The position numbers and the translations under genes are program-made. Below the pieces are notes generated by a model. It was given only the letters and a program-made list of their open reading frames with translations. It did not search any database and was not told the DNA's origin. Below, in pieces: positions 52,410 through 60,456 of a DNA stretch of 64,000 nucleotides. Source of the stretch: Colicola sp016286205 (GTDB lineage: Bacteria > Bacteroidota > Bacteroidia > Bacteroidales > Paludibacteraceae); the NCBI GenBank assembly GCA_016286205.1, contig JAEESF010000003.1:62001-126000 (forward strand), in the 5' to 3' direction. Position 1 is the first letter of the stretch. The number at the start of each line of letters is the position of its first letter.

Positions 52410-53117
52410 TTATTTCTTATTTGGTGTGGCTAGAAGCAGTAGGTTGAGCGCTACATACCACATGATACAAGCAGTGCCGCTGAATAACGCGAACTCGATA
52501 TGCTTGGTTAGGCATGCTTTGATAATGCAATAGGCAATCAGCACCATGCAGCCGATGATAAAAAGTATTACTTCAGCTTTCTGGCGAGCGAAAGATTTGA
52601 AACTGAAGAACGGGATTTCGGCGTTCAGCAGGTAGCAACTCACAAAGGACAGACCAATAAGAACCCATGCCATCCAATCATAGGCCAGCATTGCATAAGG
52701 CATGCAGCACAAACCACCCCAGAAGATAGCGTTAGCCGGAGTTGCCAAGCCGATAAACGAGTCGCTTTGACGTTCGTCTACATTGAATTTTGCCAGTCGT
52801 AGCGCGGAGAATGCAGCCATAATCAATGCTAGCAATGCCCACCAACCTAGGATTGGTTTTAGATAGCAGAAGAGTAGCATAGCAGGAGCTAGGCCAAACG
52901 TGATATCGTCGGCCAACGAGTCCAGTTGTACGCCAATAGGACTAGGTGCTTTCAGTGCGCGAGCGCTCAATCCATCAAAGAAATCGAAGAACGCACCGCC
53001 TAGGATAAAGACAAACGCCCAAACAAAGGCGCCTTGCGTAGCAAGGAAAACTGCGATACTGCCGCATAGTAAGTTGCAGCAAGTAATTGCATCAGGTATG
53101 ATTCGTTTTGTATTCAT
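52410..53117 (-). CDS. pssA: CDP-diacylglycerol-serine O-phosphatidyltransferase
   Basis: Makes phosphatidylserine, the precursor of phosphatidylethanolamine, at the inner membrane. 235 aa, about seven to eight helices. The CDP-alcohol phosphotransferase motif DGxxAR-x8-Gxxx-D-xxx-D reads DGLSARALKAPSPIGVQLDS and LADD. N-terminal IIPDAITCCNLLCGSIAVF fits the PssA type. It overlaps the MFS gene by 26 bp. Confidence 0.94.
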   Translation of the reverse strand: MNTKRIIPDAITCCNLLCGSIAVFLATQGAFVWAFVFILGGAFFDFFDGLSARALKAPSPIGVQLDSLADDITFGLAPAMLLFCYLKPILGWWALLALIMAAFSALRLAKFNVDERQSDSFIGLATPANAIFWGGLCCMPYAMLAYDWMAWVLIGLSFVSCYLLNAEIPFFSFKSFARQKAEVILFIIGCMVLIAYCIIKACLTKHIEFALFSGTACIMWYVALNLLLLATPNKK

Positions 53118-54438
53118 AATCTAATTGTTTGTATACAAAGTAAGTAATAATAAACGTAGTGATACTGCAAGCATTGGCGATCCAGAAGAAGGTGGAGTAG
53201 CCAACTGCCAGTTCCAACGAACCGGCTACGAAACCAGGAATCATCATCGATAGAGCCATAAAAGCGGTACAGATGGCGTAATGCGAAGTTTTGTACTGAC
53301 CTTCGGAGAAATGCATCATATACATCATATAGGCCGTAAAACCAAATCCGTATCCGAATTGCTCAAAGCAAACGGCCGTACCTATCAGCCAAAGTGATTC
53401 TGGTTGTGCCATGCTGAGATAGCAATAGACGAAACTAGGCAAAGTGAGTGCTGCCGCCATTAGCCAAAGCGAACGCTTCAGTCCGCGGCGAGCGATGAAG
53501 ATGCCTCCTAAAATTCCGCCGAACAACAGGCAGGCTACGCCAATGGTGCCATAGAGCAAGCCGACCACATCGGTTCCCAATCCCAGACCTCCACCGAACA
53601 ATTGGCCGTCGCGCAGAATCACTTCGCGGCTGTCAACTAGGAACGGCTGACACAGTTTGACCAAAAATCCTTCGCTCAAACGATACAGCAGCATAAAGGT
53701 AATTGCTAACCATACGCCGCGTTTGGAGAAGAAGGTGACAAAGGCTTCTTTCAGTTCGCGTCCTATTTTTCGGCTATCAATCGCGTTGGTCGCATTGTTG
53801 TTTTCCACGCGAGGCAGGCAGAACGAATGGTAAAGAGTAACCAGCAGCATAATAACTCCGGTTGCGCCAAGCGTAATCTGCCATGACAGCGGTATATTGC
53901 CCGTTGTATCCTCAATTCGCCCGGCTATATAGACCAGCACACCTTGCGCAAACACGGCTGCGATGCGGTAGAACGTAGAGCGGATGCCGACAAAAGCGGC
54001 CTGGCTTTTCTCGTCGTGCGCTAGCATGTAGTAGCCGTCTGCTGCTATATCGTGCGTGGCGGAAGCAAATGCGGCAATGATGAATAGAATCAGCGTAAAG
54101 CGGAACATACTGACTGAAGTCTCTTTGGCTGCAATCAGCTCTGCAGATGGTTGCGGAAGACTGATAGTCAGCAAGATACACAATACAGTTAGTAGCAGTT
54201 GCATAGCTATGATCCACCAACGCTTGGTGCGGATGATATCTACAAACGGACTCCACAGGCCCTTGAGGAACCAAGGGAAATAGAGCAGAGTGGTGAAGAA
54301 TGCCAATTGGTCGTTAGGAACACCCATTTTGGCAAACAGCATCACGGAGATGCTATTTACCAGAAAATAGGGGATACCTTCTGTGAAATAGAGAGTCGGC
54401 ACCCACACCCACGGACTGATATGTTTCTTCTCACTCAT
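53092..54438 (-). CDS. MFS permease, AmpG/PAT-like
   Basis: 448 aa, about 12 transmembrane segments. TLYFTEGIPYFLVNSISVML at the start and FLKGLWSPFVDIIRTKRWW correspond to the AmpG/peptide-acetyl-CoA transporter signature (helices 1-3), and HDIAADGYYMLA to the conserved acidic segment. AmpG imports muropeptides from murein turnover; that role is plausible but not proven here. 26-bp overlap with pssA; an intergenic hairpin at 54450..54485 lies before its start. Confidence 0.85.
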   Translation of the reverse strand: MSEKKHISPWVWVPTLYFTEGIPYFLVNSISVMLFAKMGVPNDQLAFFTTLLYFPWFLKGLWSPFVDIIRTKRWWIIAMQLLLTVLCILLTISLPQPSAELIAAKETSVSMFRFTLILFIIAAFASATHDIAADGYYMLAHDEKSQAAFVGIRSTFYRIAAVFAQGVLVYIAGRIEDTTGNIPLSWQITLGATGVIMLLVTLYHSFCLPRVENNNATNAIDSRKIGRELKEAFVTFFSKRGVWLAITFMLLYRLSEGFLVKLCQPFLVDSREVILRDGQLFGGGLGLGTDVVGLLYGTIGVACLLFGGILGGIFIARRGLKRSLWLMAAALTLPSFVYCYLSMAQPESLWLIGTAVCFEQFGYGFGFTAYMMYMMHFSEGQYKTSHYAICTAFMALSMMIPGFVAGSLELAVGYSTFFWIANACSITTFIITYFVYKQLDYEYKTNHT

Positions 54439-54449
54439 TTTATTGCAAA

Positions 54450-54485
54450 GGAGAGCAACCCATTAGCTGAGTAACTCTCCTTTTT
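54450..54485 (+). terminator. Hairpin between the ppiD and MFS genes
   Basis: GGAGAG and CTCTCC pair around a 19-nt partly structured loop, followed by TTTTT on the plus strand; on the minus strand only TTT follows. No plus gene is near, so it more likely weakens read-through from ppiD into the MFS gene. An alternating acgc run (54493..54508) lies beside it. Confidence 0.45.
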
Positions 54486-54510
54486 ATATTTTACGCACGC
54501 ACGCGCGTTC

Positions 54511-56508
54511 TTATTGGAAGTTAACGCGGTTGTCTTCTACTTTTGCGTTGTCCTCCATCAGCTGAATAGCCTGGTAGGGCAGGTAAGCAAAGCGTGAAGA
54601 TAGTTGTGCTTTCTCGGTCTCAGCGTCAAACTCTTCTTCAGCATTATTGGCAGCGCCTGTCTTAACGACGAACAAGCCCATGTTGCCTTGAATAGGTTCG
54701 CTCAGCTGGTTCTCGCCGAGTGCAATAGTCTTACCAATAACGGCCGGTTCTATACCTGCATTGCCGAAACGGCTGTCTGCCAAACTGATACGCGGAGCGG
54801 ACTGAATCTCAACACCCAGTTTCTCTGCGGCTGCTTCCAGACTCTCAGCGTCCTTAATTTGGTCTGCGATGTATTTAGCCTTGGCATTGTTGGTTGCCTC
54901 GTAGGTCAATTCTGCACGTACTGCTTCCAACGGACGATACTCACCGTCATTCACTTCGGTCAAAGCAGCAACAATAAATTGTTGACCACATTCGAATACA
55001 TCCGATACCTGGCCTTCTTTAGCCTCGAATGCCCAGCGAACGATAGGACGGCTGGCTTTGAGTTGACCAACTTTGTCGGTCGTAGCAGTCAAGTTGTATT
55101 GCGGAACAACGGTTATACCTTGCTCCTGAGCAGAAGCCTCGAGTTCTTCGGCTGTTGGATTGGCAACGATGAATTGTTTAGCCTGGTTGTAGATAGCAGA
55201 ATAGGTTTTGCTGCTGGCGGTCACTTCGCGTGCCAGAATAGCCAGTTTTACTTTTGGCGTAGCAGCGCTGATATCCATCACTTCGTATTCCTGCTCACCC
55301 ATGCCCTGTGCTACTTTGAAGCGTGTGCCACGTTTGCCGGCAAAGGCAGGCTCTGCAATATTCTTCGGCAGGTCAGTTGCCTTGAACCAACCGAGTTCTT
55401 GATCTTCGTCACCTTCGATGATAGCTTTCAGCTCAACGCTATCAGGCAGCGAATAGCCTGCTTGCATGATACGAGCCATTGCGTAGGTATTATTCTCAAA
55501 GAGAATATCTGTGCACTGACCGGCCTTGGCGCCCTTAGCGAACGCAAAGTCTTTGAATTGTGCAGGTACAGTCTCAATCGAGTAGTCGCGTCCATCATAC
55601 ATGATGTCCGAATTGGTGTTTACTACCAAGCTGACATCTTCGGTTGTCTTGAATTCCTCTTGCAAGTTAGTCAGCAACTCTTCTGCTGCTTTGAAGTCGT
55701 CCTCCGACGGCTTGATATCAAAGGCAATGTACTCGATAGCGCGGTTAGGCGTCTGTTTGTACATTGGTTTGTGCTTAGCGTACAGCGCTTTGATGTCCTT
55801 GTCCGAAACGCGGACCAAACTATCTGCTACTGAGAAGTAAGGCTTCATGATATATTCGGCAGCCACACCTTTTTGGCGTGCGTCGAAAGCGTATTTTGCC
55901 TCCAGCGAATTAGCCTTATACAGATGTTGCAGCAGGTTGGTGTATTTCTCCTGCATATAGCTGATGCGAACGGCGTTCTCCCAATAGAGCCAGTAGGTAC
56001 GAGCCTGCTTGAGATTAGCGTTTTGCTCGCCATCTTCCTCTTCGTTGATAGCGGCAATCAGTTGTTTTACTGCCTCACGGTTGAAGCTACCGGTCTCATC
56101 GAAGAATGCGCGACGCGAGCGAATGATCTGGTGAGGATTCTCGCCTACACACAGTTCGGTCAGTTCATCGGTCGTGATGTCCATTCCAATCTCTTTGGCT
56201 TGGGCACGCATCGTATAGTCCATCAGGAGCATGCTCCATACCTGGTTGCGAATCTGTGCGCTCAGGTCCTCGTCGAAATCAGAACGACCGGTTTCAATCT
56301 TGTACACTTCAGTCAGTTGCTCCTTGGCTGCTTCATACTCGGTGTAGTGGATCTTCTCGCCTTCGATCACAGCTACGTTCTCACGGCTGCGGTGGAAGAA
56401 ACTGCTACCCGAGTTTAGAAAGTCTCCAAGGATAAAAGCCAGCATGGCCAAACCCACAATTGCAATCAGCAGGGCGCCATGGTTACGAATTCTTTGTAAA
56501 CTTGCCAT
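54511..56508 (-). CDS. PpiD-like membrane-anchored periplasmic chaperone
   Basis: 665 aa. One transmembrane helix (about 12-31) after MASLQRIRNHGALLIAIVG, then a SurA_N-3 chaperone domain (about 35-250) and C-terminal foldase repeats. The parvulin domain seems shortened: SVELKAIIEG is followed almost at once by DQELGWFKATDLP, whereas relatives have about 50-60 residues carrying the KxGxDFxxLA helix between. Isomerase activity is therefore doubtful, while chaperone activity for outer-membrane proteins may remain. 32 bp after the OB-fold gene. Confidence 0.85.
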   Translation of the reverse strand: MASLQRIRNHGALLIAIVGLAMLAFILGDFLNSGSSFFHRSRENVAVIEGEKIHYTEYEAAKEQLTEVYKIETGRSDFDEDLSAQIRNQVWSMLLMDYTMRAQAKEIGMDITTDELTELCVGENPHQIIRSRRAFFDETGSFNREAVKQLIAAINEEEDGEQNANLKQARTYWLYWENAVRISYMQEKYTNLLQHLYKANSLEAKYAFDARQKGVAAEYIMKPYFSVADSLVRVSDKDIKALYAKHKPMYKQTPNRAIEYIAFDIKPSEDDFKAAEELLTNLQEEFKTTEDVSLVVNTNSDIMYDGRDYSIETVPAQFKDFAFAKGAKAGQCTDILFENNTYAMARIMQAGYSLPDSVELKAIIEGDEDQELGWFKATDLPKNIAEPAFAGKRGTRFKVAQGMGEQEYEVMDISAATPKVKLAILAREVTASSKTYSAIYNQAKQFIVANPTAEELEASAQEQGITVVPQYNLTATTDKVGQLKASRPIVRWAFEAKEGQVSDVFECGQQFIVAALTEVNDGEYRPLEAVRAELTYEATNNAKAKYIADQIKDAESLEAAAEKLGVEIQSAPRISLADSRFGNAGIEPAVIGKTIALGENQLSEPIQGNMGLFVVKTGAANNAEEEFDAETEKAQLSSRFAYLPYQAIQLMEDNAKVEDNRVNFQ

Positions 56509-56540
56509 TTTTTTTATTAAATCTTAAATTATTATAGTCA

Positions 56541-57356
56541 TTATTCCAAAATCACTACGTCGCCGTTCTTTATTTCGGCCGTGGTACCTTTGTAGTTCAT
56601 CAGTTTTCCGGTCAAGCGAACTTTTGCTCCTACTGGCACAGGCTGGCCGTTAGGAACATTGCACCAATATGCTTCCAGTACTTTGCCTCCGTTTGGAGTA
56701 TCAGCCATCCAGAACCATTTCTGTTGACCACGACTTATTTCATCGCTATAGCCATCGCTCTGAACATAACCTTCTACGATGTAGATGTCATTGCTAGTGC
56801 CGTCGGAAGGCAGGTCCAGTGCAATCTCTTTTGCTTCCTCGCATGTTACGTTGTAGGTCTCTGGTGGAACAGGTGCTACCATCGAATCAATGCGAACGAT
56901 GAAGCCGTTCTTCAACTCTGGCGTACCATTGTAATTTGTCAACGGACCCAGTACGGTCAGTTTCGAACCTACCAAAGGCACATCGGTCGTCTTGCGGAAC
57001 GGACGATTGTTGATGTTGTTGGTGTAGTAGCAGGTCAGTTGTGCGGTTCCACCAACAGCAGTCATCTTGAAGTTAATGTTCGTATATTTGCCCGGTACGT
57101 CATCCGGCGAAGTCGTATTGACTGCCACTACACCCGAGATCTTGTAAACCTCTGCCGTTACTTGGTCGTTAGCTAGAGTCTTGCAGATGGCTATCGCACT
57201 ATCTACGCTAATCACTATACCACTTGTGTCCGGCACTGTTACCGGGATCGAGTCGATGTTGTGGGCATTTTCTCCGGGAGGATCAATTAGCGGTTTCTCT
57301 TTGCAGCCAACTAATGCCAAAGCAACCATCAATGTAGTCAAAAAATACTTTTTCAT
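56541..57356 (-). CDS. Lipoprotein with two OB-fold-like domains
   Basis: 271 aa, lipobox at ALALVGC (Cys18). Two similar halves (about 50-155 and 165-271) each open with a helix ending in the AxxxAxxL pattern, then strands like YKISGVVAVNT or YIVEGYVQSDG, and end with KLTVLGPLTNYNGTPELKNG or KVRLTGKLMNYKGTTAEIKN. This is the BOF/OB-fold seen beside exported nucleases of Bacteroidetes. It may bind nucleic acid or assist nucleases on the surface. Promoter 57415..57446; probably co-transcribed with ppiD. Confidence 0.75.
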   Translation of the reverse strand: MKKYFLTTLMVALALVGCKEKPLIDPPGENAHNIDSIPVTVPDTSGIVISVDSAIAICKTLANDQVTAEVYKISGVVAVNTTSPDDVPGKYTNINFKMTAVGGTAQLTCYYTNNINNRPFRKTTDVPLVGSKLTVLGPLTNYNGTPELKNGFIVRIDSMVAPVPPETYNVTCEEAKEIALDLPSDGTSNDIYIVEGYVQSDGYSDEISRGQQKWFWMADTPNGGKVLEAYWCNVPNGQPVPVGAKVRLTGKLMNYKGTTAEIKNGDVVILE

Positions 57357-57414
57357 ATATGTATTAATTTAAGAATTTCGTACCAAGCATACGCTTCATC
57401 TCATAAAAAGCGTG

Positions 57415-57446
57415 CAAAGATACTACATTTTTTTTATATACGCAAA
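57415..57446 (-). promoter_or_regulatory. Promoter of the OB-fold lipoprotein-ppiD unit
   Basis: Minus strand TTTGCGTATATA (TTTG 57443..57446), 20 bp, then TATCTTTG (57415..57422). Leader about 55 nt. Confidence 0.85.
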
Positions 57447-57469
57447 TATTTCTGATTTTTTTTGTAAAA

Positions 57470-57626
57470 ATAGAGTTTTACTCTATGTTATCCACCGGAA
57501 ATCCTAGACAATATGCCAGACAAACTCCCGCCTTTGATAAACACGAGACTTTATCGAGACTTTATCGAGACAATCACGAGACAATCACGTATCCTACCCA
57601 TGCCTATAATATACTGAGTATATTAT
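57470..57626 (+). repeat. Hairpin, 4 x 11-bp GAGAC array, hairpin
   Basis: Left palindrome 57470..57486 (stem ATAGAGT, loop TTT). Array 57545..57588: GAGACTTTATC twice, GAGACAATCAC twice. Right flank GTATCCTACC and palindrome 57606..57626 (stem ATAATATAC, loop TGA) match 20870..20907, so this and 20791..20907 are copies of one element. It lies between the divergent promoters of the OB-fold lipoprotein and infC. Confidence 0.88.
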
Positions 57627-57694
57627 CGCGTGATTTTGATTTTTATCCGAAAAATGACCATTATCGCATCATTCGATATTTTTTTTCAAAAATA

Positions 57695-57726
57695 TTTGCA
57701 CAGTTCAAAAATTTGTAGTAATTTTG
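57695..57726 (+). promoter_or_regulatory. Promoter of infC-rpmI-rplT
   Basis: TTTGCACAGTTC (TTTG 57695..57698), 20 bp, then TAATTTTG (57719..57726). Leader about 70 nt. Confidence 0.87.
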
Positions 57727-57736
57727 CACGCTTTTT

Positions 57737-57802
57737 CGTGGGTAGGGCATAATGTGCCCACGCGAGAAGCATAATAAAAACCAATTTTAGGAGGATAAAA
57801 CT
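57737..57802 (+). promoter_or_regulatory. infC leader: alternative hairpins and strong Shine-Dalgarno
   Basis: CCCACG at 57757..57762 can pair with CGTGGG (57737..57742), while the overlapping TGCCC can pair with GGGCA (57745..57749); the two pairings exclude each other. AGGAGG at 57789..57794, 8 nt before the ATA start, is the clearest Shine-Dalgarno in the window. An in-frame TAG at 57788..57790 excludes any upstream start. Confidence 0.6.
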
Positions 57803-58363
57803 ATAGCAACACTCCCCAACAAACCGCGTGGCGGTCGTGTCATCAAAGAGGACCCGCATCGCATCAACGACAAAATCCGCGGTGTACAACAAGTTCGCCT
57901 CGTCGGCGACAACGTAGAACAAGGTATCTACTCGTATCAACAAGCCATGAAAATGGCTGATGACCAGAACCTCGACCTGGTAGAAATTGCAGCTACGGCT
58001 AACCCGCCTGTCTGCCGAATTATCGACTACCAGAAGTTCCTCTACGCGCAGAAGAAAAAGCAGAAAGAGGCGAAAGCTAATCAGAAGAAGCAGGAGATTA
58101 AGGAGATTCGCTTCGGACCGCAGACGGATGATCACGACTACAACTTCAAACTCAAACATGCTATTGAGTTCTTGAAGGACGGTAACAAGGTGAAGGCGTA
58201 TGTCTTCTTCCGCGGACGATCCATCGTCTTCAAGGAGCAGGGAGAATTGCTGCTGGCACGTTTTGCCAACGATTTGGCCGAGTACGGAAAACCCGACAAC
58301 GTGCCTAATCTCGAAGGCAAACGTATGTTCCTCAACCTGAGTCCGAAAAGTAGTAAAGGATAA
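57803..58363 (+). CDS. infC: Translation initiation factor IF-3, apparent AUA start
   Basis: Binds the 30S subunit and checks initiator pairing. 186 aa if started at ATA 57803: RINDKIRGVQQVRLVGDN, then LDLVEIAATANPPVCRIIDY (N-domain end), a Lys-rich linker, and the C-domain IKEIRFGPQTDDHDYNFKLK. An in-frame stop lies 12 bases before ATA, and no ATG, GTG or TTG occurs until codon 49, which is already inside the N-domain. IF-3 controls its own synthesis in E. coli by rejecting the AUU start of infC; AUA here would serve similarly. First gene of infC-rpmI-rplT. Confidence 0.95.
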   Translation: MATLPNKPRGGRVIKEDPHRINDKIRGVQQVRLVGDNVEQGIYSYQQAMKMADDQNLDLVEIAATANPPVCRIIDYQKFLYAQKKKQKEAKANQKKQEIKEIRFGPQTDDHDYNFKLKHAIEFLKDGNKVKAYVFFRGRSIVFKEQGELLLARFANDLAEYGKPDNVPNLEGKRMFLNLSPKSSKG

Positions 58364-58442
58364 GAAAAAGAAAAGTCGTAGGGCCTACCTTACTAATGCG
58401 CTGCCCGAGACTTAATTATTAATAACTAAATTTTTATACAAA

Positions 58443-58640
58443 ATGCCAAAGGTAAAAACTAATTCCGGTGCCAAAAAGCGCTTCACGCTTACCGGAACGG
58501 GTAAAATTAAACGTAAGCATGCTTACAAAAGTCACATTCTGACGAAGAAGACTAAAAAGCAAAAACGCAACTTAACCCACGTTGCTATTGTAGATCAGAC
58601 GAACATGCGCTCCATCCGTGAGATGCTTTTGCTTCGTTAA
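58443..58640 (+). CDS. rpmI: Ribosomal protein bL35
   Basis: 65 aa, basic, full length: MPKVKTNSGAKKRFTLTGTG followed by KIKRKHAYKSHILTKK, typical bL35. 79 bp after infC and 32 bp before rplT, the usual IF3-L35-L20 order. The space before it contains a small palindrome (GTAGGGCCTAC) that I cannot connect to the known L20 control site. Confidence 0.98.
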   Translation: MPKVKTNSGAKKRFTLTGTGKIKRKHAYKSHILTKKTKKQKRNLTHVAIVDQTNMRSIREMLLLR

Positions 58641-58672
58641 GTATTAACCACCAAAACTGAAAGGAAAGAGAA

Positions 58673-59026
58673 ATGCCAAGATCAGTAAATCACGTTGCTT
58701 CGCGCAACCGTCGTAAGAAGATCATGTCGCTCACCCGTGGTAACTTTGGTGGACGTGCCAATGTTTGGACCGTAGCAAAGAACACGTGGGAGAAAGGTTT
58801 GCAATATGCTTACCGCGATCGTAAGAACAAAAAACGCACTTTCCGCGCTCTCTGGATTCAGCGTGTGAACGCTGCTGCTCGCCTCGAAGGTATGAGTTAC
58901 AGCCAGTTCATGGGTCAACTCAAGAAAGCAGGAATCGTTATCAACCGCAAAGTGCTTGCCGACCTCGCTATGAACCAGCCTGCTGCGTTCAAAGCTATCG
59001 TTGAGAAAGCAAAGAAAGCGAAATAA
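58673..59026 (+). CDS. rplT: Ribosomal protein bL20
   Basis: 117 aa, full length: MPRSVNHVASRNRRKKIMSL, FGGRANVWTVAKNTWEKGLQ, LWIQRVNAAARLEGMSYSQF. It builds the early 50S and binds 23S rRNA; in several bacteria it also represses its own operon. The GGAAAG sequence 5 nt before the ATG is a moderate Shine-Dalgarno. Terminator 59056..59085 follows. Confidence 0.98.
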   Translation: MPRSVNHVASRNRRKKIMSLTRGNFGGRANVWTVAKNTWEKGLQYAYRDRKNKKRTFRALWIQRVNAAARLEGMSYSQFMGQLKKAGIVINRKVLADLAMNQPAAFKAIVEKAKKAK

Positions 59027-59055
59027 ATCGCTCGGTTTAGATTCTTACAAAACTT

Positions 59056-59085
59056 AAAGAGCCCGCTATCAAGCGAGCTCTTTTT
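59056..59085. terminator. Bidirectional terminator shared by rplT and dapA
   Basis: AAAGAGCCCGC pairs with GCGAGCTCTTT (one C-A mismatch) around TATCAA, with T runs on both strands. The dapA coding sequence ends inside the stem, so its last codons (IQKELA) help to form it. Confidence 0.85.
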
Positions 59086-59923
59086 GTATCTTTTCTATCA
59101 GTTCTTTGCTGGCGGGAACAAGCGGTAGTCGCAGATAATTCTGAATAATGCCTTTCTGTGTCAGCACGGCTTTGATACCTACAGGATTGCCTTCGGCGAA
59201 AAGCAAACGAACCATTTCTGCATATCGCGCTTGTAGCGCTTGATCCTGACGGTGAACAATCGTGTAGAAATCTTGTGGGAAAGCGTTACTTGCCACCGAT
59301 ATTAGTCCTGCTCCTCCTGCTTGCATGACCTCACAGGCTATTCCGTCGTCTCCTGAAATGACCAACAATTTGCCTTTTGCCAAATCAATCAAATGTTTGA
59401 TTTGCTCGAGGTTGCCACTGGCTTCTTTGATGCCGCAAATCTTGTTTGGTTGCGCTTCGTAGATGCGGATGACTGTTTCCGGCAATAGGTTCACGCCCGT
59501 GCGCCCGGGAACATTATATAATACGATCGGAATCGGACTAGCTTCGGCTATCGCGCAGAAATGTTGGAACAGTCCTTCTTGGTTTGGCTTGTTGTAGTAT
59601 GGACAGACACTCAGTATGGCAGCATAATCGCGTTTCAGTTCATCGCGCATAACCTGTAGTTCTGCACAGACAGCTTTGGTATTATTGCCTCCGACACCTA
59701 GTACCAAAGGTAAACGGCCATGTACGTAATCGACAATATGGCTGCGCACTTGTTGCTTTTCTTCACTGCTCATAGTGGCTGCTTCGCCGGTTGTACCCAG
59801 TACAACGATATAATCTACATGACCTGTCAATTGGGTGTCCAGTAGACGATCAAGAGACTCATAATCAACTGATTGGTCAGCCTTGAAAGGCGTAATAAGC
59901 GCGGTGCCTAATCCTTTAATCAT
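59069..59923 (-). CDS. dapA: 4-hydroxy-tetrahydrodipicolinate synthase
   Basis: Condenses pyruvate and aspartate semialdehyde, the first committed step to lysine and diaminopimelate. 284 aa TIM barrel: GTTGEAATMS (catalytic Thr pair), VLYNVPGRTGVN (Tyr), and GIKEASGN with the Schiff-base Lys. ISGDD follows. 8-bp overlap with the DUF6913 gene. dapB starts at 201 in this window, about 59 kb away. Confidence 0.97.
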   Translation of the reverse strand: MIKGLGTALITPFKADQSVDYESLDRLLDTQLTGHVDYIVVLGTTGEAATMSSEEKQQVRSHIVDYVHGRLPLVLGVGGNNTKAVCAELQVMRDELKRDYAAILSVCPYYNKPNQEGLFQHFCAIAEASPIPIVLYNVPGRTGVNLLPETVIRIYEAQPNKICGIKEASGNLEQIKHLIDLAKGKLLVISGDDGIACEVMQAGGAGLISVASNAFPQDFYTIVHRQDQALQARYAEMVRLLFAEGNPVGIKAVLTQKGIIQNYLRLPLVPASKELIEKIQKELA

Positions 59924-60452
59924 TGCTTTTGATGGCGGTTAGATAGTTGATAAATTGTGTGTAGAGCCAACCTGTTTCCGGTGCCGCTTGAGTGGCATCC
60001 AGATCGGGCGGAGAAATCAGCAAGTCGTGTATGCCTTCGCCTAAGTTCAGACCCACTTTGCAATTGGCTTTGGCATACAGTGCCAAATAGCGCAGCGACA
60101 AGCAAGGTTGCGTAGTCAGGTCAAGCAATACATCGTATTGCTCTTTGCATAAATCGTCTAGGACATATTGCTGCGGTTTGCCCCAAATAGTAAAATCATT
60201 CAGTCCCAAAATACGACTCTGGGGCAGGATGAGCGAAGTGATCTCTTTTTTCGGCACAAAGCCCCAAAGCGTTGTGTCCATTTGACGGCGGAGCAGATCT
60301 TGGCGAATGGCCTTGACGGCATCGTTACGCTCCAGTACATCACTGCGGTATAGCACCAACACTTTCAGTGGGCGCTCAAAATGCGGGAAACGCGGTTCGC
60401 GCACCGGTTGTTTCCGCACGCAGCGGTTAAATATTCGTTCTTTTAGACTCAT
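59916..60452 (-). CDS. DUF6913 family protein
   Basis: 178 aa, no signal peptide. It fits DUF6913, a Bacteroidetes family of unknown function. LKVLVLYRSDVLERNDAVKA and YDVLLDLTTQPCLSLRYLAL suggest alternating beta and alpha segments; the NLGEGIHDLLISPPDLDA end is the most conserved-looking part. Placed between ligA (4 bp) and dapA (8-bp overlap), an order I recall from other Bacteroidales. Function unknown. Confidence 0.75.
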   Translation of the reverse strand: MSLKERIFNRCVRKQPVREPRFPHFERPLKVLVLYRSDVLERNDAVKAIRQDLLRRQMDTTLWGFVPKKEITSLILPQSRILGLNDFTIWGKPQQYVLDDLCKEQYDVLLDLTTQPCLSLRYLALYAKANCKVGLNLGEGIHDLLISPPDLDATQAAPETGWLYTQFINYLTAIKSND

Positions 60453-60456
60453 TTCT

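Noticed and set aside
54604..55833. Plus-strand ORF of 409 aa
   Set aside because: Complete antisense of ppiD, no recognisable domain, Cys-rich odd composition; shadow ORF.
58364..58442. L20 autoregulatory site before rpmI
   Set aside because: Only a small palindrome is visible; I cannot match it to the 23S-like binding site.
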